Below are positions 10,968 to 24,400 of a DNA stretch of 64,000 bases, one piece after another. The stretch lies in NCBI RefSeq assembly GCF_001522545.3, contig NC_031769.1, positions 133,442,689 to 133,506,688 of the forward strand, given 5' to 3'. The notes below the pieces were generated by a model. The model worked only from the letters and a program-made list of their open reading frames with translations, did no database searches and had not been told where the DNA came from. Origin of the DNA: Parus major (lineage: Eukaryota > Chordata > Aves > Passeriformes > Paridae). The position numbers and the translations under genes are program-made. Each line of letters begins with the position of its first letter. The first letter of the stretch is position 1.

Positions 10968-13900
10968 TTGAGAAAGCTAAAATACCTGAAAAAAATAATA
11001 AAACTCAAGAATTTGAAGATATCTGGGATTCCACGTGAATTTACTGTTCATTCTGCATTTCTGTTTTTTACTTTTTGTAGATATCCATTGGCACACACAT
11101 CAGAGGAGTGAAAGGAATACCATGGAGAAGACAAGATGGCAAGAGGTTCTCTTGAGACCCCAGATGTCAGAAAAATTCCCAAATATGCCAGGATTTCTCC
11201 AGGACAATATTTTATTCCATTAATTTTTGCAGAGGATAAGGGAGTTGAAGAACATGGAAATACTTGGTAGAAGACACATGGCTATGGTGCCAGGTACAGA
11301 AAGCAATCTGAAACTTTATGATTTTTTCCTTATTTTTTAGGATTGTCCACAGAATTAGTTAGAAAGGAACAGAAAATAGGTGTGAGAGAAAGAAAAGCAG
11401 TAAGAGGCCACACAAAACATCACAGAGTAAGACTTTTGTCTTACTGATATTTCAAGCTGGATCCTCAAATCCTTGTTTCAGACATTGATTTTGTAGCAAA
11501 TAACCATATCAGGGAAGAAAGATATATATAACTATAATATGCAGCCAAAACTGAGCTGAAGCATAAAAGGATATTTCGAGGTCTACCAAATCAGTTGAGT
11601 TTTATTGCAATATGGTTTTTGGTTTATTTGTTCAAGAGGAGAATATATATTAAGTATGAAGATTAGATAGATAGATAAATAGATAGATAGATAGATAGAT
11701 AGACAGATAGATAGATAGATAGGAATATAAAGGTGTTTTCTTAGTTAAGAAAGCAAGAATAATATGTAATGCCCTAATATTCCTTTAATCTGCTTATCCA
11801 GTGCTAGTGTAATACATCTTCCAGGTTTCTAAATGGATGAAATTCCCAGTAAATTAGTAAGGCCCTTCCACTCACTTTATAAAGATTATGTCATGTAACA
11901 AAGATTAAAAATAATATGTAGTTCAGGGGGACAATGAAATTCTAAGTTTAAAGGAATTAAATTACTAGCCTCACTCATGTAAATTGTACCATAAATTTAC
12001 TTATTACTCCGAAGACAAAAATTAATTCAGAAGAATTTTATAGCACTTTCTCTGTAGAAAATTGCTGTCAGGGAAAAAGGCTGAGTTAATTGAATAAATA
12101 CAATACCCATAAGCCTTAAAATAAAATACACTAATTAAAGATACCTTCAAATTGATCTGCTGCCAGTAACGCTGACTTACTTATTTTTGTCTAAAGTATA
12201 GGTTTTAAAGCCATCAGCTGACATTATTTTCCTTTATTGTAGGGTTGGGTTGGACTGTACTCACTATCTATATGTGAACATTAAATACTGAGTTTGAATA
12301 AACTGAAAAGTGCTGTAAAAGCCTTCCAAATTACCCAGCTTTCAAAAATTCCCTTTTCTCTTATGGCTGTAGCAAAGCACCGTTTTAATTAATAGCCCTG
12401 AGTAATTTTTTTGGCATCTCATGATTTTAATGGACAAATGAATTAGTAGAACTTTGAATAAACCTTTCAGTAATTTAATTTTTTACATTTCATGTTTAAT
12501 ACAAGTTTGATGTTGAACAACAGTTCTGTCCCACGCTGCCTCTGTGCCTGCTTCCCATTTAGCATGGCTACAGTCACCAAACTGTGGAGCTACCAGATTC
12601 TGTCTAACCTGTTCAGGAGAGGTGAGCTGATTCCTGTGAGGTCACAAGTCCCTCAAAAAGGTATTTGAAAAGGCTTTCCATCCCTGGCACAAACAGAGGC
12701 AGGTGTCACAGGGTCTTTCTATTGGCTCCAGAAGTGATCCAGAGATTCTCCCTTGCAGGAATTCTTGGCAGGAGCAGAGATTTGAGAGCTGTGTGGGAAG
12801 AAGTTTCCAGCCTGGCTGCTGAGCTTGGTGCACTGCAAGTGGCAGGTGAGGCACAGATTGTTCCTTCCAGCAGCTCTGTGGTTGGCAGCACATCCCTGTG
12901 CCTGGGTGTGGAGGAAGAGTGGGAGGAAACACCTGCTCACCCCTCTGAGCCCTGCTTCATGCCAAGCCACATGGAGCTGTCAGTGGCTTTGCAATGCATT
13001 TGGTTGATGCTGTGTACTCACAAATATTGCTGCTGTCTGGGCTGGATTTAATTTTGGGGGGATTGAAAGAAAGTACCTTGGGAAGGATTGTATGAGGAGA
13101 AGACACATAAACCTTTCTTCCTGACTCAACTTTGTTATTTTCACAAATGTGGAACACATTTGGTCTGGCACTCCATTGATTTGTTTACTGCTTTTGTGTC
13201 CCACATTTGCTGAGGCTTTCCAAACATAGATATTTCTCTCATCTGGCCTGGCTCTGACTACTGCACTGAGAACCCAGCATAGGAGGTGGATTACATGTCC
13301 AGGGCATTTGGGTGGGCATGAAAATGAACACAGTGAACTTTTGAAATAACCTGGGCTGCACTTTCAGGCTTGCCCATGGCTCAGGTGTAGAAGTCCATTA
13401 GGTTTGTTTGGGAAATGATGTTAGAGTATCAGCTATAAGCCCTTACCTTGGGTGCACAGAGCTCTCTGTTTATGTGATCTGCCCCTGCATGTGGAATGTT
13501 ACAGCACTGTTACAAATTATTCCATCTTTGTGCTTTGGAAACTATGCAGCATGGCTTGCTTTCAAACATTACTTTTGTTATAAAAATCAGCGGCTCCTAC
13601 AGTGACCTGAAACTAGTCAGGTAGGATTTAAAGGAGCAAAGAATTTCACAGATGGCTGACTAGTTACTTCATTGTGGCATATGTATATTGTTCTGTGCTT
13701 CAAAAAATATTTCCCCCTTTTGTTTTAGATAAGAATATTAGTAGTTTTTCATACAACTGTGGTTCCTAGTTTATGTAGGATGTATTTCAGTCAAATAAAA
13801 CTGAAAGAAGGAAGAAAGCCATCTTCTCATATCAGCCATTTTGCAGAGAGAGCCCCCTCCCCTGACTCTTCCTTCTAACCACCATTTCAGCTGTACTCAA

Positions 13901-15642
13901 GAGGGCAAGACATCCTCTTCAGACATGCTGAGGAGTTAAGCATGTATTAGCTCCACTGCCCTGACAGCTGACATAATCTGCCAGAATGGCTGGGAGATCT
14001 AGAAAGGGTATTTATTTTTTTTTTCTTTGTATACTTTGAGGCCCAGGGTGTAGACCCTGTTATACTGCAGTCTTTCAGAAATGTATTGACTTCTTTGAAA
14101 TGCCTCTGCAATGGTCCAGAAGAAGACACTTTTCCCAGAAGCAGTTGCCTAGCATGCATCATTCTTGGCAGTATCTGCAAATAAACTTCTTGTAATTGAT
14201 TTAATAATTTTCAAATAAAAAAATTATGATAGCTGTGGACAGCTATAAATAACAGAAATGAAACACATTATTTGCACTGCGCCTTCACATGCACTTGTTT
14301 AGCTCTTTTTGCTGTTAAGTTAAAACATCTGTTTCTATGGAAGTGGAGCATTCCATGCAACAAACACAGCACTGGAAGTGACCCACATATTAAATGACAA
14401 CATTTGACAAATTCTAGCAGTTGATTACTGGGGAGGAGTAGACTGTGGTTATAATCAGAGTAAACCAAAAAAATGTGTACCTTTATAAACCTAGAGTTTA
14501 AATGAAACATCTGTACTAAATCATGCTTGTAGAGCTGCACTGTAGCCAACTACCAGACCGTATGATAATGGGGTGTTTTTAACGATCCCTATTTCCATCA
14601 CCGTCCTCCAAATCAGATCCAGACTGTGCCCACTGGCATGAATTCTGCTGGAAACCAACTGGGATAGTCTCAGGCTACAGTGAATGCAGTAAGTTTAGAT
14701 ACAGATATCCATAAAATGTACTGATTCCAATGCCTTATGGAGATTATAAGCACAGGTAGACACTCAGGTGAATATTAGCTGTAGCTTGGTAGGCTACAGA
14801 CTTTTCCAGTCTTATGTTAACCCCTGGAAAAGAGGGATATGTTGAAATGACTGCAGAATCTTATTCATAAGGAAATATGAGTGTAGAGCAAGAAAGTGGG
14901 TATCAGAATTGCAGCAGCAGGTCAGCTGGTGATAAACTGGGGGTGCTCAGGCTGGCACCAAACAAGGTTTGGCAGCTCACTTAAACATAATTCTGTGGGT
15001 CTGTGAAACTGGTATACAACAGTCAAGTAATTGTCTTTGACTCTTTCCTGTTGCTGTTAAGAGGAGACAAAGCAAAAGAATCTCTTTATGTTGATACTTA
15101 AACTGGTATTCACTAGTAGCATCTGAACATACACATTTTCTTATTACTGCAGAATATTCCCTGAATTAATTAAAAAACACAAATGCCCAAACTTTTTATT
15201 ATCTCTACATAGTCACCACAATCTTTCAAAAACAGAAAAAAGGTGTACCCAGCCTGCAACTACATTGTTAGTTTTAGGTGACCTAGAATAAAAAGGTTTC
15301 TGTTTTTCAGGAAGACCTATTCATAATTCCTTGACTCACATGAGTAATGCTCAATAAAAATTGAAATACTGAAAGAGTGAAATATTACTGAAATGATGGT
15401 AACAAATAGTTAATTGGGACATGTAAGATCCTCATTTGGATCTTAACACCTAAATGAGTAATATTTAGCAGGAATAAAAGTACGGGCTACATTAACATGG
15501 AACAAATAATATAATGAGTTGTAGCATCTAAATTTCCCATTAGTAAGACACACCTAAAATACTGCAATAATCAAATTATCTCATTGCTTAGAGATAACCT
15601 GGCAGGGCATTATATCCATCAGGAGTTAATTAGGATTTTATT
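10968..15642. other. Intergenic DNA with one microsatellite
   Basis: No gene recognised. It contains the GATA microsatellite at 11664, an AT-rich stretch at about 12000-12490 with many TTAATTA-type cores, and a GC-richer patch at 12640-13010 with overlapping open frames on both strands and one exon-like segment (see findings). None shows a known protein family. Confidence 0.5.
11664..11722 (+). repeat. (TAGA)n microsatellite
   Basis: About 14 tandem copies of a TAGA/GATA tetranucleotide with two interruptions (AAATAGA and GACAGA). Such an interrupted array is likely length-variable between individuals. Confidence 0.95.
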
Positions 15643-15974
15643 TCATAGAATCATAGAATTGTAGGATGGTTTGGGTTGGAAGGGATAATAGAGATCATCT
15701 AGTTCCATCTTTTTTCCATAGGCAGAGACAACTTTAACTTCCTTGCTTGGAGCCTCATCCAGCCTGACCTTGAGTGATTGCAGGGACAGGACAGCCAAAA
15801 CTTCTCTGGGCAACCTGTTCTGCCAGTAAGGAATTTCTTCTTACTACATAACCTAAATCTACTGTCTTTCAGCTTAAAGCCATTCCCTCTTGTCTTGTCA
15901 CTACATGTCGCTGTAGAAGGTCCCTCTCTAGCTGCCTTGTGCGCTGCCTTTGGGTACTGGAAGGTGCTATAAGG
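15643..15974 (-). mobile_element. CR1 LINE, short 5'-truncated 3' end
   Basis: The + strand starts TCATAGAATCATAGAATT, the reverse complement of the CR1 8-base tail, then GGTTTGGGTTGGAAGGGATA and ATCATCTAGTTCCATC. It ends within the conserved block TACTGGAAGGTGCTATAAGG. Only about 330 bases of the 3' end are present and no coding part remains. The tail and first 60 bases are close to the consensus I remember, so this copy looks younger than the one at 49087. It has the same orientation as the CR1 at 1759. Confidence 0.92.
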
Positions 15975-18900
15975 ACATGGGACAAGTCTTTAAAATAACA
16001 TGCATGTTCTATAATGAAGGGGTAGAGAAAAATCTATGCAGTGTTCATTTGAAATATAAACTTGAGGAATTGGAATGTGCGATACTTTATTTTAAACATT
16101 CCATTCAATTTTTCAAAGAGTGCATGAGAAGCTTCAATACCACTGCCATAGTAGACAACCAGTGTGTGCTCAAATATACAAGATCTGAAATGAAAGCTTT
16201 GATTGCTTTGAGATAAACACAAAAGGGGGGAAAGGGGGGAGGCAGGGATGTTAAAGCTTGAACACTAAGAAATACCACACCATCTTTGGGTTTATATTTT
16301 ATTTTAAAATTTTTTAAGATACATAAATGTTATTGTCACAATGGAATATCAGATCATCTTGCCTGACTTGACCTTATGTAAAAGTAATGTCTAGAGAGTC
16401 CTCTGAGAGGGCTCTTCTTCATTTAATACTCTCTACCTAATAACATACAATGCCTTTACACAAAATTAAATGCTGTGCCATATAGATACTCAATTAAAAA
16501 ATTCTCACAATTTATTTCTTGCATACCCATTTTTATGATGATGTTTATTTCAAAATCCAATACAGAAGTATTTACCTGAATTTAAGTTCAATGGGTTTGC
16601 TTCTGGTGACACAGCACTCAACAAATAAAACTGCTTGAACGAGATCATCTAAATTTTCCTTATTCTTTGGCCTCTTTCAGTGTCAGGCCTTCAGTATGTA
16701 TTTCAGTGTATTACTTTCTCAGTCATTTATAACAGCACAAATGAACTGTTGTACGAAGTTGAAAAACTATCTTTGAACCTGCCAACACCAGTGTCTTGTT
16801 TCTTAAGCCTAACCTTCTGGTTTGGAAGATGTAACAATGGTTGTATGTCTGACTAATGAAAGTTGCCAGCTTGATCTACCCTGTCAAATACTACTAACTA
16901 AAATCTACTTTTACTGAGGAAGAGTGCTAGTAATTGATGAAATCAGTCCAAATTCTACATAAATAAAGGCAGTTTCAGAGGGTTCTACACCACAGTGTGG
17001 AGGTTGTTACAAGTTACACACTGTATTTCATCACTCCTGAACAGAAGAGCTTTATATGCACAGTAAGTAACAGCTAAATTAAATGAAGGGGTATTTTGTC
17101 CAGATAAATTCTGGGACACCTTTCTTAAAAATACTTTTAGCAGGTAGAGTTACTCCTCTCAACAAACGCAACTACATCTTGACCTCATGATTTTTAGAAC
17201 TGTCTGGTATTAAATTCACTCCAGAAGAGACATTTTGAATTTTGCAGCCAGTGAGCATGACCGCTACCATTTTCTAACTTGCGTTTTTCTTCTCGTATTA
17301 TGCACCATTATTTAATTCTATTTTGCCATTTGTATGTCGTGTGGGATCCTGACTGCATGGCATGACATTTGAAAGTCTGGTACACATTTGACAGCTGTTT
17401 TGAAGTGAAGGCTGTGATGTGTGCTACATCTGGAGGTGCTGAGGTTTGACTGCAGACAGTGAAAAAGTCCAATTTCTCTTCAGGGATGACTGGGGTAGAT
17501 TTACAATATCTAAGCTCTCTTTCAGGAAGGGGACTCCATAAGGATCTACTCAGGCAGCTGCTGTTGCAAAATCAAAGCCAAAGACTCTATGGCATATTTT
17601 GTGATCCTACAAAATAAGTTAAATAAAAACAAATTAAATATTGAGTTGGGGAACTCATGGCATTGCCTATACTATCCTGAAATGGCAGCCAAAAGGTATA
17701 AGATTTCTGTCTCATTTTCTTCTAGATATGCTTTAGTTTACTTTTACTTATAAAGCTGAATCTAGACTTCATAGGAAGCTTTGTGGATGACTGGAGAATT
17801 GCTAAAATGGTAATACTAACAATCTCAAGAAATTCAAGTCTAATTAAGATGCAGTGTATCTTAAAGAAGTGGAGTGGGAAGTAAGGGGCTTGGCAAGTTA
17901 TTTTTCTAAACTTGATCTGTTGCCATTTTTGTTCTGGGAAAAGGATGATCCTTTATGAAAGATTTCATGTCCTGTCGAGTCAAAACCTCTTAATTCACAT
18001 TTGTGTCAGTTAAAACCAGTATATTCTCATGGTTACAGGAAATCTTCAATTTTTAATGCCATTATAAAACCATAATCAATATTGCGTAATTCCAGAGCAA
18101 AGTAGAAATTCACTTTGCACACTTGCATATTTAAAAACTAAAGAGGTCCAAGTTCTTCTACACCTGTAGCATTCATTTTGGTAAATGCAGGCCTTCCACC
18201 TGCAACACTTAATCCTGGGAGCAGAATTTTCCAAATATTTCTGTCTTCTATTTATTAATCCAGAATGTTCCTCCTAAAATTATTCAGGGTATTTTATAAT
18301 GCATAAGGAGGTGACAAGACTGACTGGGAAGGTGACCACTCTGGTTATTGGCATTTCCTTGTTTCTTCCAAAATTTTTCATCCTTCTGGCTTTTGGAGAC
18401 GCAGTGCTTCAAATTAACTGAGTGCCAGCCTTGAATGCTGATATGTCTTTCCAGCAGAAGTGGGGTCAGTGTGGAGCTGGGGACCATTCCTGCCCACACC
18501 TTCTGCACAGCTCTATTGTGCCACACAACAGTTTGACCTCGCTGCACCACATTACTCAGGCCCAGACGGAGAGTTCCCCAACTCTGCCCAGTTCCACAAA
18601 CCCTCTTTTCAGCAGAGGAGCTGGCAAGGCATCAAGCTGGCCCTTTCTTCTTCAGTATTGGGGCATCAGTGCCCAGGAGAGAGAAGCTTCACTGGATCTG
18701 GAAGGAAGAAGAGATCAATTGATAAAGGCAGTTAGGGATGCGCTAGGGATGTGCTTAGAACCTTTGCTTGTGGTTTTTACAGAAAATCCAGACTCATCTT
18801 CATGACTGTAGTTAAAGTGGTGATTCGTGTTGAACGTTTCATTCAGGGGCTGCACCACAGCATATTCTTGTTCAAGCATAGCATCATACTCGTGCTTCAC

Positions 18901-20946
18901 TTCCAGTTTCAAGGCTGTATTTTCATTTGAAGCCAGTGGGATTGTCTCATAGAAAGGCAGGAATTCTTGCCAGAATCAGCCAGCTAAGAACAAGTGGTCA
19001 TGAAAATAAGCTTCCACTCATGTCATATTTTAAAAAATTCTGTAGAACCCAGGACAGCCTGAGAGCACTACAACTCATGCCAAAGGTCCTGTAGCACACA
19101 GCAGCACAAAATGTAGGGGTTCAGGTTATGGGGGTGAAATCCTACCCAAAATCAATGCAGTACACTAAAATGTGCAACCTTAATAGAAACACTTTCTTCC
19201 TCTGGAATAAAATATTAGTGTTGCTCTTGATAATGCTCATTTTCCCCAAGCAAGCTGCATCATGAGCTGGTCTTAATTGAGCTCTACACTCAGTCTAATC
19301 AATCTTTATTAAGGAAATAACAAAACAACTTGACTGTAGTTTTGGGAAAATTACATAGTCAAAAGATTTGAAAATAAAAAAGTGATTTTACAAAAAGTGA
19401 AAGCTACTGATATAGGGAAAGAAAATTGAGAAAATATCTATTTAGTCAACTCCACTAATCTTAAAAGAAGACACTTGGTAGCATCTAAAACATTAGACTG
19501 ACACCAGCAAATCCCTTGATTATTCATTGCAGCTCCCAGGAGGCCAGCTGCTACTTTTGCCACTGAGTCATAGGTATGAGACTTTATTACTCTTGAGTAC
19601 ACATGATGCCTTGCTTGGCATAGTCATAGCCATGTCATGAAAATTAATAAAAAAATATTTTTAGATCATTTATGGATTCACTGATATAACTTGCTCATTT
19701 AAGCATCTCTCATCTTTCATGTTCTGTGTCAATTTTCCTAGTTAGAAAGAACAAACCAGCTTTGCAGAAATATTCAAATGAATCTTTGGTTCTGATTATA
19801 AAAGACTATCTCAGTGGGTAGGTCATTAAAGAGTTGCTTTACTGAATAAAGGACTTAGATATTGTAAACCCTTCCCAGCAGCTCTAAAAGAAGAATTGTG
19901 CTTTTCCATGGTATTTTTCCACTCCAACCTCACCAGATGTAGCATACATCATGTTTGTAGTTTCAAAACAGCTGTGAACACTGTGTGCCAAAATCTCAGC
20001 TGCCCTGGCATTCAAATGATATTTCACAAGACATACAAGTGGCAATACCAAATTAAAGGAACAAACAGTACTGCAGAAACATCTAATGGATTGGTGGAAG
20101 AGTAAACCAGATCAGTGGCACTCCTTTCTGTTTACCAATTCAACTAAAGTACTTACATCAAGGACTCTCCTTCCCAAAAATATCTACCTCCTTTTTTATA
20201 ATTTTGGCATTGCTGAATACTTCTTTTCTCTTGGTATCAGATAATGTTTATTTCTTCAAATCCTGTTTCAAAAATATCATCCTAGGTAGAATTATTTCTT
20301 CAGTCATCTACTAAAATCAGCTTCTTCCTGCCTTCCCAGAAACTTACCACATTGACTAAAACATGAACATTGTGATAGCCTAGCTTGTTTGTTACGTATC
20401 TGAAGGAAGACATTTATCATTAACCACGTGAAGTGCAGCTTCTCAGTCTCTCAGCAGAAGTGGAAGCAGACAAGGGCATCTACTGTAATGTAGTTTTTGC
20501 TACTGAGCAGGAGTTACTTCCAAGACAAAGAGTCAGGAGTTTTTGGAAGGGTATTTGTTACTTTTCTGTGCTATTCCTACATGTATAGGAGCAAGATCAA
20601 TCTCCTGGAAGAGTTTATTTATTTTTGGCATCTGGGTATGGCCTAGCTCCTCCAGTGCAGAGCTGATTAGCCAGATTTACCAGCAAGAGATTGTTGAAGA
20701 GCTGCATTTATGTAATCTTTAGACAGATACTGTAGGATGAGTCCTGCTGCAAATCTTGCATTATGTAAATCAAAAATTGCTTGTTAGCTTGAGATCATGG
20801 AAACATGAACGAAAAATCTGATGGTGATCATATCAGTATTTAAAGTCCTCCAGAGAGCAGGCAGTCACACAGCTCTCTCTCTTGTCCTCCTGCTTCATCT
20901 TTTGTGTTGTGTGTAGCCTGCATTCAGTCTGTTGCCCCTCTCCCCC
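15975..20946. other. Intergenic DNA, no gene recognised
   Basis: AT-rich sequence. A G-rich run (two G6 tracts, 16225-16242) follows the CR1 closely. Open frames at 18422-18805 and 18460-18735 overlap in different frames in a slightly GC-richer patch and match nothing I know. Confidence 0.5.
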
Positions 20947-21427
20947 TCATTGCTCTTTGGTGTCAACCACAAGCCAGCTGGCTGGTCCACCCTCCTTGAA
21001 CTCAAAGTCACTCTGGTGAGTACCAGAATAACACAGAACTCCCTCCAAGAGGCCCAATGGCTGCCTTTCTCCAGTCAGGCACATAGGACCTGCCAATGAA
21101 TCCAAATCATCTTGTTTTACAACCACAGAATAGAATACAAATGCCAGAGTTGATCTGTTGATAGCTTTTGTCTACAAAGTCTGTGAGACAAGGCACAGCC
21201 ACCTCCCCTTTTCCTTCCCCGTTGTCTGTTGTGTGCACGCCATGCAGCGGGAAGATTCTGCAATACATCTTAATGTACTTGAGCCCATCCAAATGCTCCA
21301 TAAGGCAGAAACTGAGGATGGGAATGGAGATTTGGCAAAGCAAGCTCTGGAATCACCCTTTGCAGAGCCAAACCCTAAGATGGAGGTGCATGAGCTGCCC
21401 ATGAAGCTGAGCAGCTCACGATGGCTC
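20947..21427 (-). other. Unidentified coding-like stretch, one in-frame stop
   Basis: On the minus strand one frame stays open from about 21427 to a TGA at 20949, about 160 codons, broken once by TAG at 21174-21172. The second half reads like ordinary protein sequence (for example SDFEFKEGGPASWLVVDTKE), but I do not recognise the family. Other frames are also open here, so GC content may explain part of it. It could be a decayed exon, a processed-pseudogene fragment or chance. I cannot separate these, and I do not call it a gene. Confidence 0.2.
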
Positions 21428-24400
21428 TAGTGGGCAGCACTGGGTTGAGTGAAGGTTTCCTAGTGAAACTCATAGGTGCAAGGAAAATGCTACTCTCAAT
21501 GGACAGATACAACCATTGACTTACCAGCAGTTCATATCAAGTCTAAGAGCAGATGAAAAAGCATATTCATAGTGGAGGAATGAAAATGTCTTATATCATG
21601 GGTTCCAGTTCTTCTGCTAGATGTCCTTTTCTCCAGAATATTCTAGTGACTGCCACAGCAATAGGTTCAGAATAACTCACTGACCAGTTTCCAGTATGGC
21701 TCAATATGAACTTCAGAGTGGGCAGACTGGTTTATGGCTCAGTACAGCCTAATGTGGCCACAGTGCCCAGGAAGGTCTGGTCCTTTCCCCTAAATACTTG
21801 GATCCAGGATCCAATGTTCAGTTATAGCTGCAAATGGGAGTTGCTACTTTATGATTGCTGGTTGTATTTACTTCGAAAAAAAGTTTTTTAAGAAGATAAG
21901 TGTCTAAGATAGTTGTGCTGCAGCTAATGGTCTTATGATGTGGTTTGTGAGAAGAAAGAGAGAAGGCTGTTCTCAGCCAGGATCCATGGCCAGAAAAATC
22001 CTTATCCCAAAAATTCAGGACAGGGATGAACAACAAGCAGCATATGAAATTAAAAAACACTCAGAAAAGTGCTTTAAAACATCTTCTTGCAACGAATTGT
22101 TTTCTCAGTTAGGCCTACTATGAAAAATGTAGACTTCTTTCACCCTTTTCCCCCCAACAAAAGCTTTACATGGGTTTTAAGCAGTGGTAAGTACTACAGT
22201 TGCTATAATCCCTTAGTCTTGACTGATTTCTATGTGTATTGTATGCGGTACATTATATGCTGGCTTTCTGACACTGGTTTCCTGTCATTAGTCAAACATC
22301 ATTTCATCTGGAGGAATGGCTGAGCTTCCAGATGAAAGGTAGGACTGATAAAAAGGACAGGGCAATCATGTTCTCACCCTGGTGAAAATCAGGAGGAAAT
22401 TCAATTCAATATAATTGATCGACATTTCCACCAGTGCCACTTAAAGCAGAATGTAAAGCTAAATGCAAATGCATTGTTTTACAGTGGTAATTTTGCACAC
22501 TAATAAGAAAAGTGAAATAATAAAAAAGTCCTGTGTTACACAGGGATTACTCACTCTGTAATCAGTATTCTGTTTTTCTTTCAGATAGTTTTTCAAATTC
22601 TTAGAATATAAATTCTCTTTCATCTTCTACATGGTTTAGCAGAGAAAATGGCAAAAGATGACACCTGGGACCTCTCCTACTTTCTTGGTGCTAAGAATTT
22701 TGAAAAACCTTTGGACAGGAGGTCATGAAAGATGCTGTCAGAAAAGTTTAGAATTATGGAAAAAATGCATGGTAGAATATTTGTCTGAACACATTCATAA
22801 ATCTAATACCTTTAGCCCTTTAATATAATGGTAAGAGTCAAGGGTCTAGTTAGAAATATTTACTTAAATACATTTCTTCTTGCCAGATACAGTGATTGTC
22901 AAATACACAGAAATATGAGTGCTTTCTGGGAGGACACTGGGGTGGTCTGAAAGACTTTTTACTTTCCCATCTGGCACAGGGCTTAAGAGGGTTAAATGCA
23001 TAGCCCTGCTGAGCCCAGATCTGTGACTGTCCAAGACAGTAACAGCTTTGGTCCGATCAGACTGTCAGTGGTGTCACAGTCACATTCCAACACTGTCATT
23101 CTGCACTGAAGAGCAAACTGTTGACAAAAGTCATAGGAGAGAAGGCATATGAGAGGATTACATCTGATTTGACTGCAGGGACTTTTTATTTTGTTGATTT
23201 TTATACCACTTCAAAACTTTGTGTGTTAGAGAAAAGATGTTGAAAGGCAAATGAGTAAATCAGATTCTGTGTATGAACTACTTAGTGGAGAGACTGAAAT
23301 CACTCCTACTGGGGTTACAGCAGATACTGGCATTGATACTGCAATAAACCCTTCAAGGATTTCCCTAGCACAGGCTTCCCAGGGAGCATGGCAGTATCTG
23401 TGCTTAGGAAGGGTTAATAGAGCCTGGCACAGCTAGGGTGGAGGGTAACTGAAAAAGAAGACATTGCAGGCTATGGCTCCTGGTGAGAAACATCTTTCCT
23501 GGAGTGTGCTGGAAGTCATGAGGCCAAAGGCCAAATGACTTCATTCTTCTCAGAAGAGGCCATGACACACATCCTGGAATGGTGCATGGAAATTTCAAAA
23601 ACATCTTACATGGGCAGAGGCCTCCTACAAACACCAGGGTGAGCTCCAGAATATTTTTCACTTAGGTTTGTCAATTTAATAACCTGACACATCTCTCTGA
23701 ACAATCAGGGGTTAGATATTCAGCTAATACTTGTAGGTTGCCCCAATACAACCACATAGTTTCATGCCTCTTTCTACACTCCCTATAGATCATCAAACAA
23801 GCTTTTTTACCCATTTAGTGAATTCTAACTGTCAACCTGCAGAATTTCAAGTCTGCTTCTTGATAACCTTGATAAACATGCACATCTCTTACACAAAGGA
23901 GGATCCCTTCTTAGAACTGATGTTTTAAGGATTAAGTTACAAAGAAACTGCACTCCATATGGGCAACACAAAATAAAACCAAATACAACCCAAAGTGCAA
24001 TAATGTCAGAAGAGAAATAATTCGAATGAGGTGACTTGTTACAAACTGCAGACTATTTGGAACAGAAGTCCAATCCAACTTCTTTCCCCCAAGTCCTGGA
24101 AGGTTTAAAGGCTCAATTAGTTATGCTCTGTACAATGCTGTGAGATCCTCATGTAGTGGTCTGTAAAACAGCAACTCTTCCATCTTCTACCACAAAATCA
24201 TGTATTTATGCTTGTACGGAGAACAGAAATGAGGAGCCACTGGAAAAGGTGAGAGGGACATCTAGGAACTTGGGTATTGCCTAAGGTCAATAAGTAATGA
24301 GTATATTATACAATTATTTCTTTCAAAACGTACCTCTACTTTTAATGAAAACAGGGTAGTGTAGCAAATCACTTCCTTCAGTGGAGTTATGCCATTTTGT

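Noticed and set aside
11664..11722. CRISPR-like array
   Set aside because: The units are 4 bases with no spacers; this is a simple microsatellite in a vertebrate genome.
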